Shown: positions 14,131-26,018 of the stretch, piece after piece
Layout of the letters: each line of letters opens with the position of its first letter
How positions within the stretch are numbered: the first letter of the stretch is position 1
Assembly (NCBI RefSeq): GCF_000150275.1
Contig: NW_002060964.1
Span: forward strand, 957,370 to 1,021,369
DNA length: 64,000 nucleotides
Direction of reading: 5' to 3'
DNA from: Trichoplax adhaerens
Taxonomy: Eukaryota > Placozoa > Uniplacotomia > Trichoplacea > Trichoplacidae
Position numbers and translations under genes: made by a program
The notes under the pieces: model-generated
Databases searched by the model: none
The model's input: the letters and a program-made list of their open reading frames with translations, nothing else
Told to the model about the DNA's origin: nothing

Positions 14131-14950
14131 TACCTCCTGCAGGAACAATGACAAGGGAATCCACTATTGCTGGAGGAGAGAAATGATCCAATCTTTTGTC
14201 CGCCTTGGCTCTAATTTCTGAATGAAAACGACTTGCATCGGATGCAGTTTCCACCATGTCTTCTTTAAGGTACGCTATTTGATGGTATCCATTGGTTCAA
14301 ATGCATGTCGAAAGGCATCCTTGTTATTGCACACCAATCAATAGTGTTGGAAGAAAGAATTGGACGGTAGTCATGTAGTGGAAAATGCGCAGTAAAACAA
14401 CAACAACAGCGATCGGACATGACACTAGCTTAGAAAGCGTCTTTCTCAATCAGTCATTCCTGAATCAAGATAGTGTTACATATCCAAAGCGATTTGCTAA
14501 ACAGTCTGTAGCATGTTATTGCAACCAGGAGGAACTTTACCCTCAACTTTTTACTGTCTTCATACTAAATAAAGGTGGCATCATGTTAGTTACAGTACAG
14601 TATTTCAAAATCGATCTCCACAAGACCACAGTCGGAATAGACTGCAGTAAGAGTGCTTTCGGTATTGATTGTTGCCATTTCTATCTTACTCCGAAATCAT
14701 GAAACTCACTTGTCCTTCAATAACTCGAGCATCATCACACCATAGATAGATACTTCATTGCATAGAACATACCATTTTGTCTACTACCAAAGATGGATCG
14801 CTTTCTACCCATGAATGACGTCGCTCCTGTGCTACTGTAGTAGATACTTACTGTAGTCTGCTTGATTGAATCAATTCACTTGCAGGAGCAAAACGGGATG
14901 ACTGTTTCATTTGACACAAGTTAATTGACAACTTTTTTTATCACCCACAG
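14131..14950. other. Gap between the GTAC array and RAD51AP1, probable 5' end of RAD51AP1
   Basis: No domain-bearing ORF is seen. The ORF at 14385-14702 resembles nothing I know. The start exon of RAD51AP1 should lie here. One candidate is the ATG at 14898, but it would need a 33-base intron, which is implausibly short. Confidence 0.4.
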
Positions 14951-17179
14951 AGCTCGAAAACAAATCGACTACAGCAAGTTTGATGTGGTAGAAGACGCCA
15001 GTGATGGTAATGTACCTCCAACATATTTCATATTCAATATCAAACTTGTTTATCTACGGTATTGATGATCTCGATCTGGATCATCAATATGAACAACAGT
15101 CATCAATGATAGTCTAGTCGGATTAATGTAGTTTACAACTGACTCAAATTGCTACCGTACTGTCTAATCCTATATATGGACATATCGAAAATCAGTCATG
15201 TAAAAGTGGATCAATTTTCTTTCTAGATGACTTTCAGGAAACGTCACAAGGTAAAAAAACAAAATCAACATCCCGCAAAGGGAAGGAAAAGAAGGAAACT
15301 CTATCGAAAAATGCTACACCAGCAACCAACAACTTAGCAAGCCCTAACAAACCTAGGTAATCGAGTACACTAACGCTAGAAAAAGGCTACAGTTGCGCTT
15401 CCAGGCTTCTATTATCTTTCAATCGTCGTTGATTGGTTCCATGGTCTTTCAACTCAGCACAGTGTGGCTTTAAACCTGTCTAGACTTACAGTATACGTAT
15501 TAGCAATACAGATGAACTTATTCGAATCGATGAAAGATTTAAATACCTTACGTAATTTCTGATTACTTGCATTGACTGTCGTCAATCTGTAGTGATAAAA
15601 AGCCTTATTATAATATTGAACCGTAATCCTGCCTTAAGTGGTTTGGATTAGGCCATCTATAGACAGCACAGTATTAGTAATATCGTGCTACTGTACTAAA
15701 TTGATCCAATTCAATCAAGTATTGGAAGCGATTGAAACAGTCATCAGTAAGCAAATGCAGCCTTTCACGGCCAGCGTTATCATCATGGATTACTAAAGTC
15801 AACATTAACTTTATATTTGTAACTTTCGACAGATTATCGCGTTCCGAAAAAATGTTCCAGCGAGACTTGGAAGCGGCAATTAAAGCCTCTCAAGATTCAA
15901 CAGGAGAAAGTAAAAATGAAAGTGGGGAATTAGTTTCGGAGAATTTAGAGGACGACGAAGAAGCAGCTGCTGACTCAGTTCACGAAGGTATTTTTTTTTA
16001 CTGTTTTGCACTGTTGACAGACATTAGTTATAGATACAATATAGTTTGGAGCTTGAAGTGTAGAGTAAAATAGTAACGTCTCGTCAGCCGATAGTTTGCC
16101 CTTACCGCTAATCTCGATATAAATTTTTGGGGGGGATTTTGATGACCAAAAGATGAAGCTAAGGAAGAGGAAGAAAGTGAAGAAGGCAAGGAATCTGATG
16201 AGAGCGAAGTTAAGCCGGTTAAGAAAGGTCGCAAAAGAGCTGCTACTGCTGCTGCTTCTACACCTGGACGACCGCGTAGGCAAGCAGCAGTCAAAAAAAG
16301 TAAGAAACAGATAGAAAGCGAAGACGAAGAAGGTAATCAACATCTGATTGAGATCTCTTTTCATAGCTAAAGCTTAATGTCAGCCACTGACGTTAGAGTT
16401 GCTTACTTATTTATTACCGGTACTTAATGATTTTATTAATGGTTTTATGTTGTTGCTCAAACTTTCTTAAACAGATGATGACGATGATGAGAGTGCTTTC
16501 TCTGCTGAGGAAGAGGAAGAGGATGAAGACGATGAAGACAGCAGCAATAGCAGTGATATTAGCGAGGAATTCGTACCTCAGCCTAAAGGATCCAAGAAAA
16601 AGACGCCGGCTACGACTAAGAAAGGTAAAAAAGCAGCAGCAACCAACAATAAGCGTCAAAAAGTTACACCCCGTAAAGCTAAGCCTGCTGTCAAAAAAAC
16701 TGCTAGCCCTAGAAAGATCAACCTCGATAAAATCAAACCAAATCGCCCTCGTCCTCGATGGAATGTTACTGGTAAGTGCTATTCAGCAATTTTTATAAAA
16801 CTGTTAAAAAGCAATGAATCTTACTACGTATTCATGAACCTATCACATAAACCAGTTGTAAATAAGGCAGACAATACTCCCGGTAAGAAGGGGCGAAGTA
16901 TTGGTAAATCTGGAAGAAAGAGTCTTGGAATGTCAAGAAGTTCTTCTACATGTAAGACACATGAAGGCTATGCTTTTCTCGTCCATTTCAATTTTGTACA
17001 CATTTTATTTATTGCTGCTTTTGAATAATTATTAATTTGTAGCCAACTCCGGACTGGGAAGTACTCCTCTGCCATCCCCAGGTTCCGTTGCAAGTCCCTC
17101 AGCAGCGGTAGTTCGAATCGGTTTATCCAAAAAGCAGTCTGTAAAGCCGCTGCATCCAAGCGCTAATAATAGCAAATGA
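14951..17179 (+). CDS. RAD51AP1: RAD51AP1, RAD51-associated homologous recombination factor (5' end uncertain)
   Basis: DNA- and RAD51-binding protein that stimulates D-loop formation in homologous recombination (family knowledge). Seven exons: 14951-15006, 15227-15356, 15833-15987, 16153-16332, 16475-16771, 16856-16951 and 17043-17179, about 350 codons in consistent phase. Diagnostic segments: N-terminal RKQIDYSKFD; MFQRDLEAAIKASQ (matches the conserved YQRDLE motif); acidic runs; Lys-rich stretches with PGRPRR (AT-hook-like); RPRPRWNV; and the C-terminal RAD51-binding element VRIGLSKKQSVKPLHP. The protein is very charged and probably disordered. The initiator codon is not resolved: the first listed exon begins with an acceptor and needs an upstream coding exon of phase 2. 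The neighbouring WDHD1 is divergent and also serves replication and repair. Confidence 0.9.
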
Positions 17180-17447
17180 TCCAACCTCTCGTATTTTGTG
17201 ATGGCTATTGCTCATCTTGTAGCACTGGAAGTCTAAATGTGCTGATTGCATTTTTTAGTAATTTTCTATTTCTACTTTCCATGGTTTATTTAATATTTAG
17301 TATCATACTGTATCATTTTTATCACGCTATATCAGCTACATTTAGCTAATTAATGATATCCGGAAGCAAGAGTTTTAATTGTTCATCATCGTCCTCATAG
17401 TGAAGCCTTATATGTTGGTTTCATGTAAATATTGTATAGACATAGTA

Positions 17448-17453
17448 AATAAA
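17448..17453 (+). terminator. Probable poly(A) signal of RAD51AP1
   Basis: AATAAA lies about 270 bases after the RAD51AP1 stop, in an AT-rich 3' flank. Assigned by position only. Confidence 0.55.
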
Positions 17454-17459
17454 ATTCCA

Positions 17460-18319
17460 GCATATAAATCATATATTGACTCGGTGCATCCTTGTATATA
17501 TAATTTTATACTGTAATTCTTTTGCGTTGGCTCAAGTTTGATTGAGGCACTGGTCTGTCAGTACTTTACTGCAGAAAATATATAGAAATACTGTGTCTTT
17601 TAAGGTAAGATACCGATATGTTTAATATAGGCATCTGTTTTCTGGTTTAAATGACTCACGCAATCTAAGTTCGTAATAGTTATAACCGACATGATATGAT
17701 AGCATTCACGTGTGATATCTACGTACGCGTAGTGCGTTTCGAAGTGCTGTAAGACTAGTTGTGTGAGTCCAGTTCGTAAATTGTCAACTGATTATATGTA
17801 ATATGTATAAATATTAACGCTCGTGTAGTATTCGAAAAAGTATGCAAATTCGTATCTTCGAATTGGATCCGTATTTGCATCCATTTTAGTAATACTGTCT
17901 TCCACACCTCAGACGGCCTATTTCGTACTATAGATCGAGTGTCGATAAGACGACAACAGTCATTCTGAATACTTTTTCTAGACTCTAGACCAGTATCGAT
18001 TCAAGATATTAAAGAACATATGCACTAATTTACTGGGACATAATTGCGTCACACAAAATCGAGCAAACAGAGATGAGGTGTCATCATTCTTGATCGGGAC
18101 CGGATACCCTTCGCCGATTTGTTTGCTCGTTGATGTAAGCGGGTGCGGCCTGCGTTACTGCTGTAGAATTCGCGTTATTTGCTCTTACTGTTTATAAAAT
18201 ACTGTACTGCAAATGAACCAATATCTATCAATACTAATTCCTGTACTTGATCCAACCATTGGTCCACAGTGCTTCTGAAAGACTACAGTATTCCGTGAAG
18301 TGATGACGCAATATTGACA
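17460..18319. other. Intergenic, no gene seen
   Basis: AT-rich sequence with scattered ACTGTA words. No ORF with recognisable domains and no clear repeat structure. Confidence 0.5.
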
Positions 18320-18965
18320 TCAACTACTGTTCTACAAGTCCTATAACATCAAGCAATGTGCTGGCCTGTTATGTTGATGTATGCAAGGGATCATTTTTTC
18401 TTCCGTAGTCCCTCGATATACTTACTATATGTCGCATCGTATACAGTGTTCTTGTGCAGAGTCTGTATTGCTACTAGTGCATTGCATAATAATAACATTG
18501 CCAATGAACTTGGCTGCTATCCTTCTACCATTGCTTTCACTCAGGACAAGCTGCGTTGATGTAGGCAAGGGGTCATTTTTTCTTCAGCAGTTCCTTGATA
18601 TACTGTATATTGTATCTGTATTGTTACCAGTGCATTGTATAACAACATTGTAAATGAACTTGGCTGCTAGCCTTCTACCATTGCTTCTACTCAAGATAGG
18701 CGAGTGCAGGTTCCATTCATATCCACTGCTGTAATGCAAGTCCTACAACATCAAGCAAAATGCTAGTTATATTGATGTAGGCCGGGAGTCATTGTTTTCT
18801 TCCATAGTCACTTGATATACTGTCTATTGCATACTATACAGTGTTCCTGTGCAGAATCAGTATTTCTACTAGTGCATTGCCTACTAACATTGCCAATCAA
18901 CTTGGCTGCTAGCCTTCTACCATCAAATTAGTTCTTCTGCACTCAGGACAAGAGAGTGGAGACGA
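18320..18965. repeat. Degenerate tandem repeat, about 180-217 bp unit, three copies
   Basis: Copies start near 18373, 18554 and 18771. Each contains TTGATGTAGGCAAGGG, then TCATTTTTTCTTC, TTGATATACTGTATATTG, CTTGGCTGCTAGCCTTCTAC and CACTCAGGACAAG-like words. The motif AAGTCCTACAACATCAAGCA precedes copies 1 and 3. The overlapping ORFs at 18356-18653 are read from the repeat and are not genes. Confidence 0.8.
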
Positions 18966-19266
18966 ATCACAAATCAAACCTTCAGAGATTTTATCAAACC
19001 ACAGTCCTGTACAGACCTGACTATCACCACTGATTCATCAGTACGAAGTTAATACTAATTCCTATTACAGCATGGTATTGGCACCACAGTAGGATACAGC
19101 ACAGTACAATGCACTGTGTTGAGTACAGTGGGTGGACTGTAGCACTTTCCTCTAACGGCCAAAGCAGCAGCCGGTATATCCCCTTTTAAATTAGCCAGTG
19201 GATGGCGATGGTGGTCCTCCGCAAGCTGCAATCCTTCATCGTCGCTTGCTTGTAAAATAATCCAAA

Positions 19267-22005
19267 ATGGTTCGAGCGATTTTATTATCCATTCTACGAG
19301 CGCCGTATTATCCACCAGCCTCACAAAAAGGTTTATGGGGCGGTGAAGGAGTGGTTAGTGGCTATTATACGACCAAGCGTAGAAAGCATAAGTAAGTAGC
19401 GTCCAGCACCATGTGCTACTTTATTAGGCTGGGGAGAAGGGTCCATTCTTGCTAATGGACATCTTTCCTCAGCTTGTTCATGCCTATTTCTAAAGTGAAG
19501 CTGTCTAGGGTTAACAAGATTCACTATAGTACTGTCAATCTTCAGTCCTACCCTACTTGTTACTGTAATCACTCACAACGGTCTATTCTATCCTGCTGTT
19601 TAGAATACATTCAGATAGCAAGAAGCGTAGTATAGCACCATCTTGCAATTGCTGTAAAGCTGAGCTGCCTTGTTTGACCTACAGTAGCCATAATAGACAT
19701 CGATCTCGAAATGTTCTCATCACAGAAATGACACATCTGTACAGTATTCGTCAGTAGAATGGTTCTATACCGTCAAGGAGATAGATGTTTAACGCTGTAG
19801 ACTAGCTAGAACGACCTGCTGTAATAGTCAATTTTGTTCGTGAATAGTACGCCAATGCATGAGAAAAATCAGTCGACAACCACCTCGGAAAATAGAATGT
19901 CTGCACACTATTGACCAGTTTAAACACTATTCATGCATAGTAATTCATAAAGTTAGCTCAAACAGTTCGCTGCCATTCTTGATGCACGTACAGCATCATA
20001 GTGTGATAAGTATCTACAAATGGCGTTTCTCTACAATATTGACCAGTAGAATAGTTATCGATCGTCAAGAATAATCAAGACAGCGCTAGACGTTCACTAC
20101 TTGTTTGAGTAATCATGGCGATAAGCATAGTAATTCGTTATGTTAGCAAGTGTGGATAAGACCAGATTAGAAAATCTCACGGAATGAAACATTTATAGTG
20201 AAAGATTATTGGAGACAACATTTGATATGAACAATAACTACCCCTTAATTAGTCCTTCAGAATGGAATTCAATCCATGCCTAGTAATGCATTAAGTTAGC
20301 AAGATTTGCGTAGCACCAGCTTAGAAAATTCCATCGCGGAAATGACAAGCTTACATAATCACGACAATCCTGTACATTAGCGATCACTGTCTGCTTGAGT
20401 AGTCAATCAGAACGGCCATTCCATCTATCTATGCATAGTCCAGTATTCACCATGTTAGCAGGAAGAGCATGCAGTTAACAGCGATGCCTGATTCATGCAT
20501 ACTGTTTCCATGTATCCAACAATCCTCCTACCATGGAAATGACCTAACTGTACGAAGATTTACTACCCGTATACGCGTACACCGTCAAGAATAGGAAATA
20601 CCACGTTGTACATCAACTTTGACCGTCTGCAAGAGTAATTATCACAGCGATAAATTTTACCCATAATTAGTATAGTCATTCTTTCTGTTAACATACTCTC
20701 GTATAAAGTTTACTGTAGGGCTAGCTTAAGCAATCCCCCAATTGACTGTACCATCCTATCTTCTCCTGACATCAATAATTAAGTGATCAAGCAAAATTGT
20801 TTCGCTCACGCAATTATTAGATACCATTTCAGTCGTTACATGTGATACGAGAACAGACGCATTCGTCCATTTTACATTACTAATTCTGCTAAATAGCTCT
20901 GTTGATTAATGCGATCTAGACAAGTACTTATGCTACCAAGTGATAGTGCCATATCGAATAAAGCACAGTGCTAATTAACACATCATCAATGCAAGTTCAC
21001 GCTCCAATTCAAGATGCTGATGAATACGAGCTATTTAAAAGTGGTACTAGAACAAGTCTATACTGTATATTATCAAATGACCAGCTAGTGCGATGCAGAA
21101 TAAACATAGTGTTAATGAAAACACCATCAATGCAAGTTCAGGTTACTAATCAAGATGAAACATGCTATTCTTGTCATTCTACCAATGGCTTAGGCTATTC
21201 AGTACCGAGAGAGAGGCAGTATTTGTAGTGGACTATGCAACATTCGTCTACAAATGACAAAGCTATAAACAATTGTTTGATACAATAATATTGATGTTGA
21301 CTCGATCTGGTGTGCAATAGATTTCACCAATAAATAATCGATGAATTTTTTGATCATTTTTCAAGGATTAAACGCAAATGGCATCCCAACGTCCAAACAA
21401 TGAAACTGTTTAGTGATATCCTGGATCAGACGCTTCGAGTCCCAACTACCATGTCTGCTTTAAAACAAATAGAACGAGCTGGCAGTCTAGATAATTACAT
21501 CTTGCGTACACCTGATAAACAATTAAACTCAGAATTTGCCTTTGATCTACGTAAAAAGATCCTATCTAGAGTCATATACCTTAAAAAGAGAGATATCCGA
21601 AAGTATCAAAAAGCCATGGACAATTTACAGCGTAAACGAGATGCATATCAGTTCAATCTAACACTTGCTATAGAAGAGGAACCAACTAAAGCCTTTAAAG
21701 AGCAAAAATTACAAATTAGAGAAATTAAAAATGAAATGAATGAAATTAAAAAGAATATCGGTATTTGTGAATGGGAGATTTTAGATGCTAAACGTAGATC
21801 AGTAACAGAGAAAGAGAAATATTTAAGAAAGAAAGCACAAAAATTCTGGATGGAGAAAGCACGTAAGAAGCAATTAAAACAAGCTGCACATGCTAGAGCG
21901 GTAGCTCGCGCACAAGAAAGCCTTGAAGACGAAGACGAAGAGTCTGCTGAGCCTGAAAGGAAAGGAGTTTGGAATTGGATTAAATCTATCTTTAGCAGAA
22001 AGTGA
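19267..22005 (+). CDS. MRPL28: Mitochondrial ribosomal protein bL28m
   Basis: Structural protein of the large mitoribosomal subunit. Exon 19267-19391 encodes YYPPASQKGLWGGEGVVSGY, the conserved entry to the bL28 fold. Exon 21366-22005 follows with IKRKWHPNVQTMKLFSDILD, then TMSAL and NYILRTPDKQL, and a Lys/Glu-rich C-terminal helix ending WIKSIFSRK. The two exons join in phase 2 and total 765 bases (254 aa; the human protein is 256 aa). The 1974-base intron is filled with repeats. The ATG at 19267 is the first after an in-frame stop at 19258 and could be the real start with a short presequence (MVRAILLSILRAP). Family members have about 55 more residues here, so an unseen upstream exon is possible. 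Antisense ORFs over exon 1 are shadows. Confidence 0.88.
19600..20700. repeat. Degenerate tandem repeat inside the MRPL28 intron
   Basis: Units of roughly 250-350 bp have drifted far apart. Recurrent words in the same order are CATGCATAGTAATTCAT, AAGTTAGCAAG, AGCACCAGCTTAGAAAAT, GGAAATGACA..CTGTAC and GACCGTCTG/TTTGAGTAATC. They recur around 19610, 19930, 20115, 20280 and 20430. Probably an ancient intronic satellite. Confidence 0.65.
20956..21240. repeat. Two-copy tandem repeat of about 143 bp in the MRPL28 intron
   Basis: Two aligned copies start at 20956 and 21099, each with GAATAAA..CA.AGTG.TAATTAA and CATCAATGCAAGTTCA followed by AATCAAGATG. The small ORF spanning both copies is internally repeated and so is not counted as a gene. 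Confidence 0.7.
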
Positions 22006-23660
22006 CCTGGCATATCACCGTTGAACTATGACTAGAACGGAAAAATTTCAATTCTGTGTAAATATATTTGCGGTAGTTTGTACTCATTTCATTCTAAAAA
22101 ATACTTATTGTAGTACATGACATTGTAATGTTTTTTATGGCCAATATCTTAACGCTGGGAATTCTAATATAATGCATGGATTTTATGTTATCGTCCATAT
22201 CTAATTATAAGCAAGAATAAATTGATATTTTGCAATTTTATGCTTCCAGCACCGTTCAATAAAATGAGGTGTTACTACAGTTGTCAAGTAGTTTTCTCTG
22301 ATCGTCATCATCATAAAATAATGATTACACCATTGAATCATGATGCAGCTAAGCCCATGACTTATCATCATCTACACTCGGCTATTTTACGGTAGACAGT
22401 TCCAATAAGTATGATGATGATGAAATAATGTTTACGCTATTTTCTCAGGAGCAATGACAATTATTAATTGTATCATTAGAAGAGAAATTAAGGTTGGAAA
22501 AATCATGTTACATAAATGCCGATTGCAGTTGATTGCAATACAAACTAATGTTAGTCTGTCGATCTGTGATGAAATCCAGCTCAATTACTTGGAAATGAGG
22601 GACGCCAGAGGTTCGGTTAAATATGTTGATAAATTCTTCAAATTGGAGTTACAAATAGCCTACAATGCACCAGTCTTACCTTCTAAAGTGCATAAGATCC
22701 AAAGGATCAAGTTCAACTTCAGCTCGGAAATGGAGCAATGCTATGATTATAATATAGCGGTCTGCAGAACTACCTCACCGCAAAAGAGTACTCTACCGTT
22801 GGGTAGTGATATTGTCGTAGCTGCTAGCTTCGATAATAGTTTATAATTTACAGAGAAAGCCAGTTGTGGACTCATCTTCTCCATGACTACTGTCTCCATG
22901 GTATTACTTCCTTCTACAGTATCTAGTCGGCAGAAACACATACGAAGGCCTAAGATCCTTGATTAGATCCCCAAATCATCTCGCATTAGCTGATGTGGAT
23001 AATTCTATAAAGTTGTAAACTGTCCTTTAGAAATCTAAACTTGTCCTATTAAGAGATCAAGACTTTAACTCGTGGTCAATAGTGTGAAAACCTGAGATCC
23101 ATCTGGAACGTATGCGTCCTTAATGACCTCATTCAGAACAGAAATGGTGGAAAGGTAACCCTTGTATTTTAGCTTACATGCCAAGAATAGATTAATCTAT
23201 GATTTTTAAACGTTTTTAAGGATAGGAAATGATCCACTAAAAGGTTTTTAACCTTTTCTAGTGAAATAGAAATGATAATAGATACTGTCATGTTTTCCAG
23301 CCCTTTTTAGTGGATGACAGTTCTGCAAGTTGGATTTCTAGCCATGAAAGACTGCTTAATTAAAGCATGAGCTATTTAGTTGGCGTATAACTAGCATTGC
23401 TAGTGGACAATTGCTATACTGTACAAGTAGAAATGGAATACTGTACGCGTAGTTCAACCCTTGTTGGCCACGTGTTGGCCAATCGTTTCAACATGGAGCC
23501 ATTTTTAGAAGAGGGTTAACGATATCCAGACGTACTAATTTAGTCCTCTGTGAATGGATTGCGTAGCGAAAGATACACGTAGATTAACACTAGCGTTTAA
23601 TTGAAACATTTGAAAGCATTCTTTGATATATTTTATACTTACAGATCGGAGAAAACTGTT
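22006..23660. other. Gap between MRPL28 and the Tudor gene; unassigned ORF at 22454-22846
   Basis: Holds the MRPL28 3' flank, ATG/CAT-rich simple sequence near 22300-22430, an unrecognised + strand ORF of 130 codons (22454-22846), and a 5' UTR splice acceptor TTATACTTACAG just before 23645. The ORF has no motif or signal that I can name. On the opposite strand, 22747-22941 reads LPNGRVLFCGE, faintly Kelch-like, but stops follow. Nothing here can be called a gene with confidence. Confidence 0.4.
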
Positions 23661-26018
23661 ATGGAGTCGTTCGATGGACTGGATGATTTATTTTCCAAAT
23701 TGTCATTGGAATCTTTAAATGCTCCATTCAAATCATCAACACAAGATACCAAGAGCAATAAACTAAGACAAGATGGAAGCTTACTGGATAAAAAGAATCC
23801 ATTGGATATTAATAATCAGCCAATTAATCAAGATAGCGTCAATCAAAGTAAAAAGCAAAACTTGACAAATCTAGAAGTCATGTCGCCATTACAGCAAAAA
23901 TGTTTTATTAAAACGGTTCCTTTTGAATCATTCCAAGTTGGAAGCAACATCAAAATTGAGGTCTTAGCTGTTATAAATCCCAATTACTTTTTTGTTCGCG
24001 ATAGAGCACAAATGAATGAAGAAATGAAGACCAGTTATCAACAGTTACAAGCTAAAATGAAGAAACTCTATCAACAATTTTTGCCAAGGAAACAGACATG
24101 GTATTGCGGCGATATAGGTGTTGCACGTTTAAAAATAGATGGCGAATGGCATCGAGTAATGCTGGATACTATAGGAAAAACACACGCTGAAGTACATTGC
24201 ATTGATACTGGCTACTATCAACAAGTATCATTAAAAGATTGCTTTCCTTTATATTCGTGTCTTGCAAGCCGAAAGGCAATGGCTGTAGCTTGTAGCTTAG
24301 ACAACGTGGATTACTCACCTTGCTTGCAATACTGGCCGATGGATGTTACTCAATTATTCTCTTCTTGGTTAAAAAGTCATCATGTTACCATGAAAGTATC
24401 GTCAAGGCAAGATGATATCCATTTTGTTCAGATTGAATTTTACCAGTTAACGGAATGTTTTCATGCTAATACAGAATTGCTTAAATGCAAATGGGCTATT
24501 ACAAGGTGCAACCATTTGCAAAGTCAATCAGCTCGTCATCGGATACATCACTATCAACGTATTCTGCGAGAGTCGCAAGCCTGTTCGGTTCCATTAATTT
24601 CTATTCCTCGTAAGAAATGGATCGATGTTTATGCTACAGCTATTGTCAGTCCAAGTTTATTTTGGCTCAAATTCTCGCATAATACTAAAGCTAGCGATGA
24701 TCATTCGTATAAACCGCATGCTAACACTATTGCTAAGAAAAATTGTGAAGTTGGCTGCGTTTTTTTAATTCGTAACAAGAATGGAACTTATTTTCGTGGA
24801 CAACTTAAGTGCTTATTAATGTATGATTATGCTTTAGTACAAGATATCGATTCTGCAATTGTTTCAAAGGTTATGTTAAAAGGAAATTTAATCAAATTAT
24901 CCAATGCGCAAAAACGATTACCAGCTACTGCTGTCCAATGTTACCTCGATCTTGTCAACGGTGATCGTGAGATGAATTGGAGTAGTTCCATTCTACATCA
25001 ATTTACGTCAGCTGTAAATGCAGGCAAATTAAAGGCTTTATTCCATCCTCAAGCTACCGATATACATGGTATAAAATTGCATCAAATGAAGCAAACGGAT
25101 TGCATCGATATTAATCGGATAATAGAACAAGCACTTATTGAGAAAGATGCTATGGATATAAGTAACAACGATGAAAATTTACCCATAATGAATGATAATA
25201 TACATAGTTTGGATAGTTCAGTTTGCAATTTAAAGCAACATACACCCTACCTAGATACATTAACCTTAAACAGTTCGAAATCGATCGATTTAACATCAGC
25301 TAAGAAGATGGGACAGCATGGAAATCGGCCGAGTGATCCTTCAAAAAAACGACTGGAATGTTTCTCTAGCTTAAAATCATCTCCAATAGCCAAACCGAAG
25401 GACAAATTATCACGCGATGTCAATAATACAAGTAGTCAGCGGAATAAATGTATGAAGGATACATTGGAAAATGGCAAACAACACTCTAAAATTTACAGCA
25501 ATTATCCAAATTCACCAAATTATAATCACTCACAACGACCATCTGATCTCATGAATTCATATACAAGATTGCCTTCGATGGATTATTCTATGCCACACAG
25601 TAGATTTACAAATTGCCACCAATTAAATTGGAACGAATATTATTACCAACATCATAACGGTTATCATTATCGACCATTGGAATATAATTATTCCAGACTA
25701 GCATGTTTAGAGAGACCAGCTCGACAGCCGTATGCAGGATATAGGACTCCATTGGATGAAAGATGTAGCAATTATCCCTTGCGACAAGGTATGGTAAGAG
25801 AATCGAATAATTCTGATTTAAGATGGATAACTCCTCCATACCCGGAAAGTGGTTATCCAATGGCAAATAATCCACAATTCCGATACCATCGATTTCAACA
25901 CCCGAGTCCTCACTGGATGATGACCAGGCCTCATCAGCCTGCCTGGCCTAGACCTCAGTTAGGAATGCATCCCCATTTTCCTCCTAACCCGCCAAGAGCA
26001 AGAGATTTCAGTAGGTAA
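23661..26018 (+). CDS. Tudor-domain protein, intronless coding region
   Basis: 785 aa read from the ATG at 23661. An acceptor (TTTTATACTTACAG) just upstream suggests that the longer in-frame start at 23601 lies in an intron. Residues 1-75 are polar. An extended Tudor module follows at about 85-235, with the hallmark GDIGVARLKIDGEWHRVMLD and then CIDTGYYQQVSLKDC. This is the pattern of extended Tudor domains that bind methylated arginine in germ-granule and piRNA factors. A second, weaker Tudor-like segment runs from about 325 to 460 (KWIDVYATAIVSPSLFWLKF, FLIRNKNGTYFRGQLKC). The last 200 residues are rich in Tyr, Asn, His and Pro, and probably disordered. The exact orthologue (TDRD1, TDRD5, TDRD7 or RNF17-like) is not resolved. 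Confidence 0.8.
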   Translation: MESFDGLDDLFSKLSLESLNAPFKSSTQDTKSNKLRQDGSLLDKKNPLDINNQPINQDSVNQSKKQNLTNLEVMSPLQQKCFIKTVPFESFQVGSNIKIEVLAVINPNYFFVRDRAQMNEEMKTSYQQLQAKMKKLYQQFLPRKQTWYCGDIGVARLKIDGEWHRVMLDTIGKTHAEVHCIDTGYYQQVSLKDCFPLYSCLASRKAMAVACSLDNVDYSPCLQYWPMDVTQLFSSWLKSHHVTMKVSSRQDDIHFVQIEFYQLTECFHANTELLKCKWAITRCNHLQSQSARHRIHHYQRILRESQACSVPLISIPRKKWIDVYATAIVSPSLFWLKFSHNTKASDDHSYKPHANTIAKKNCEVGCVFLIRNKNGTYFRGQLKCLLMYDYALVQDIDSAIVSKVMLKGNLIKLSNAQKRLPATAVQCYLDLVNGDREMNWSSSILHQFTSAVNAGKLKALFHPQATDIHGIKLHQMKQTDCIDINRIIEQALIEKDAMDISNNDENLPIMNDNIHSLDSSVCNLKQHTPYLDTLTLNSSKSIDLTSAKKMGQHGNRPSDPSKKRLECFSSLKSSPIAKPKDKLSRDVNNTSSQRNKCMKDTLENGKQHSKIYSNYPNSPNYNHSQRPSDLMNSYTRLPSMDYSMPHSRFTNCHQLNWNEYYYQHHNGYHYRPLEYNYSRLACLERPARQPYAGYRTPLDERCSNYPLRQGMVRESNNSDLRWITPPYPESGYPMANNPQFRYHRFQHPSPHWMMTRPHQPAWPRPQLGMHPHFPPNPPRARDFSR

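Noticed and set aside
16028..16659. Ser/Leu/Phe-rich minus-strand ORFs
   Set aside because: Reverse complements of the acidic and Lys-rich exons of RAD51AP1.
19055..19572. Minus-strand ORFs opposite MRPL28 exon 1
   Set aside because: The plus strand gives the conserved GLWGGEG segment with a matching donor, so the antisense frames are shadows.
22454..22941. Unknown plus-strand ORF and faint Kelch-like minus-strand phrase
   Set aside because: Only one weak phrase on the minus strand followed by stops, and no motif on the plus strand; not enough to call a gene or pseudogene.
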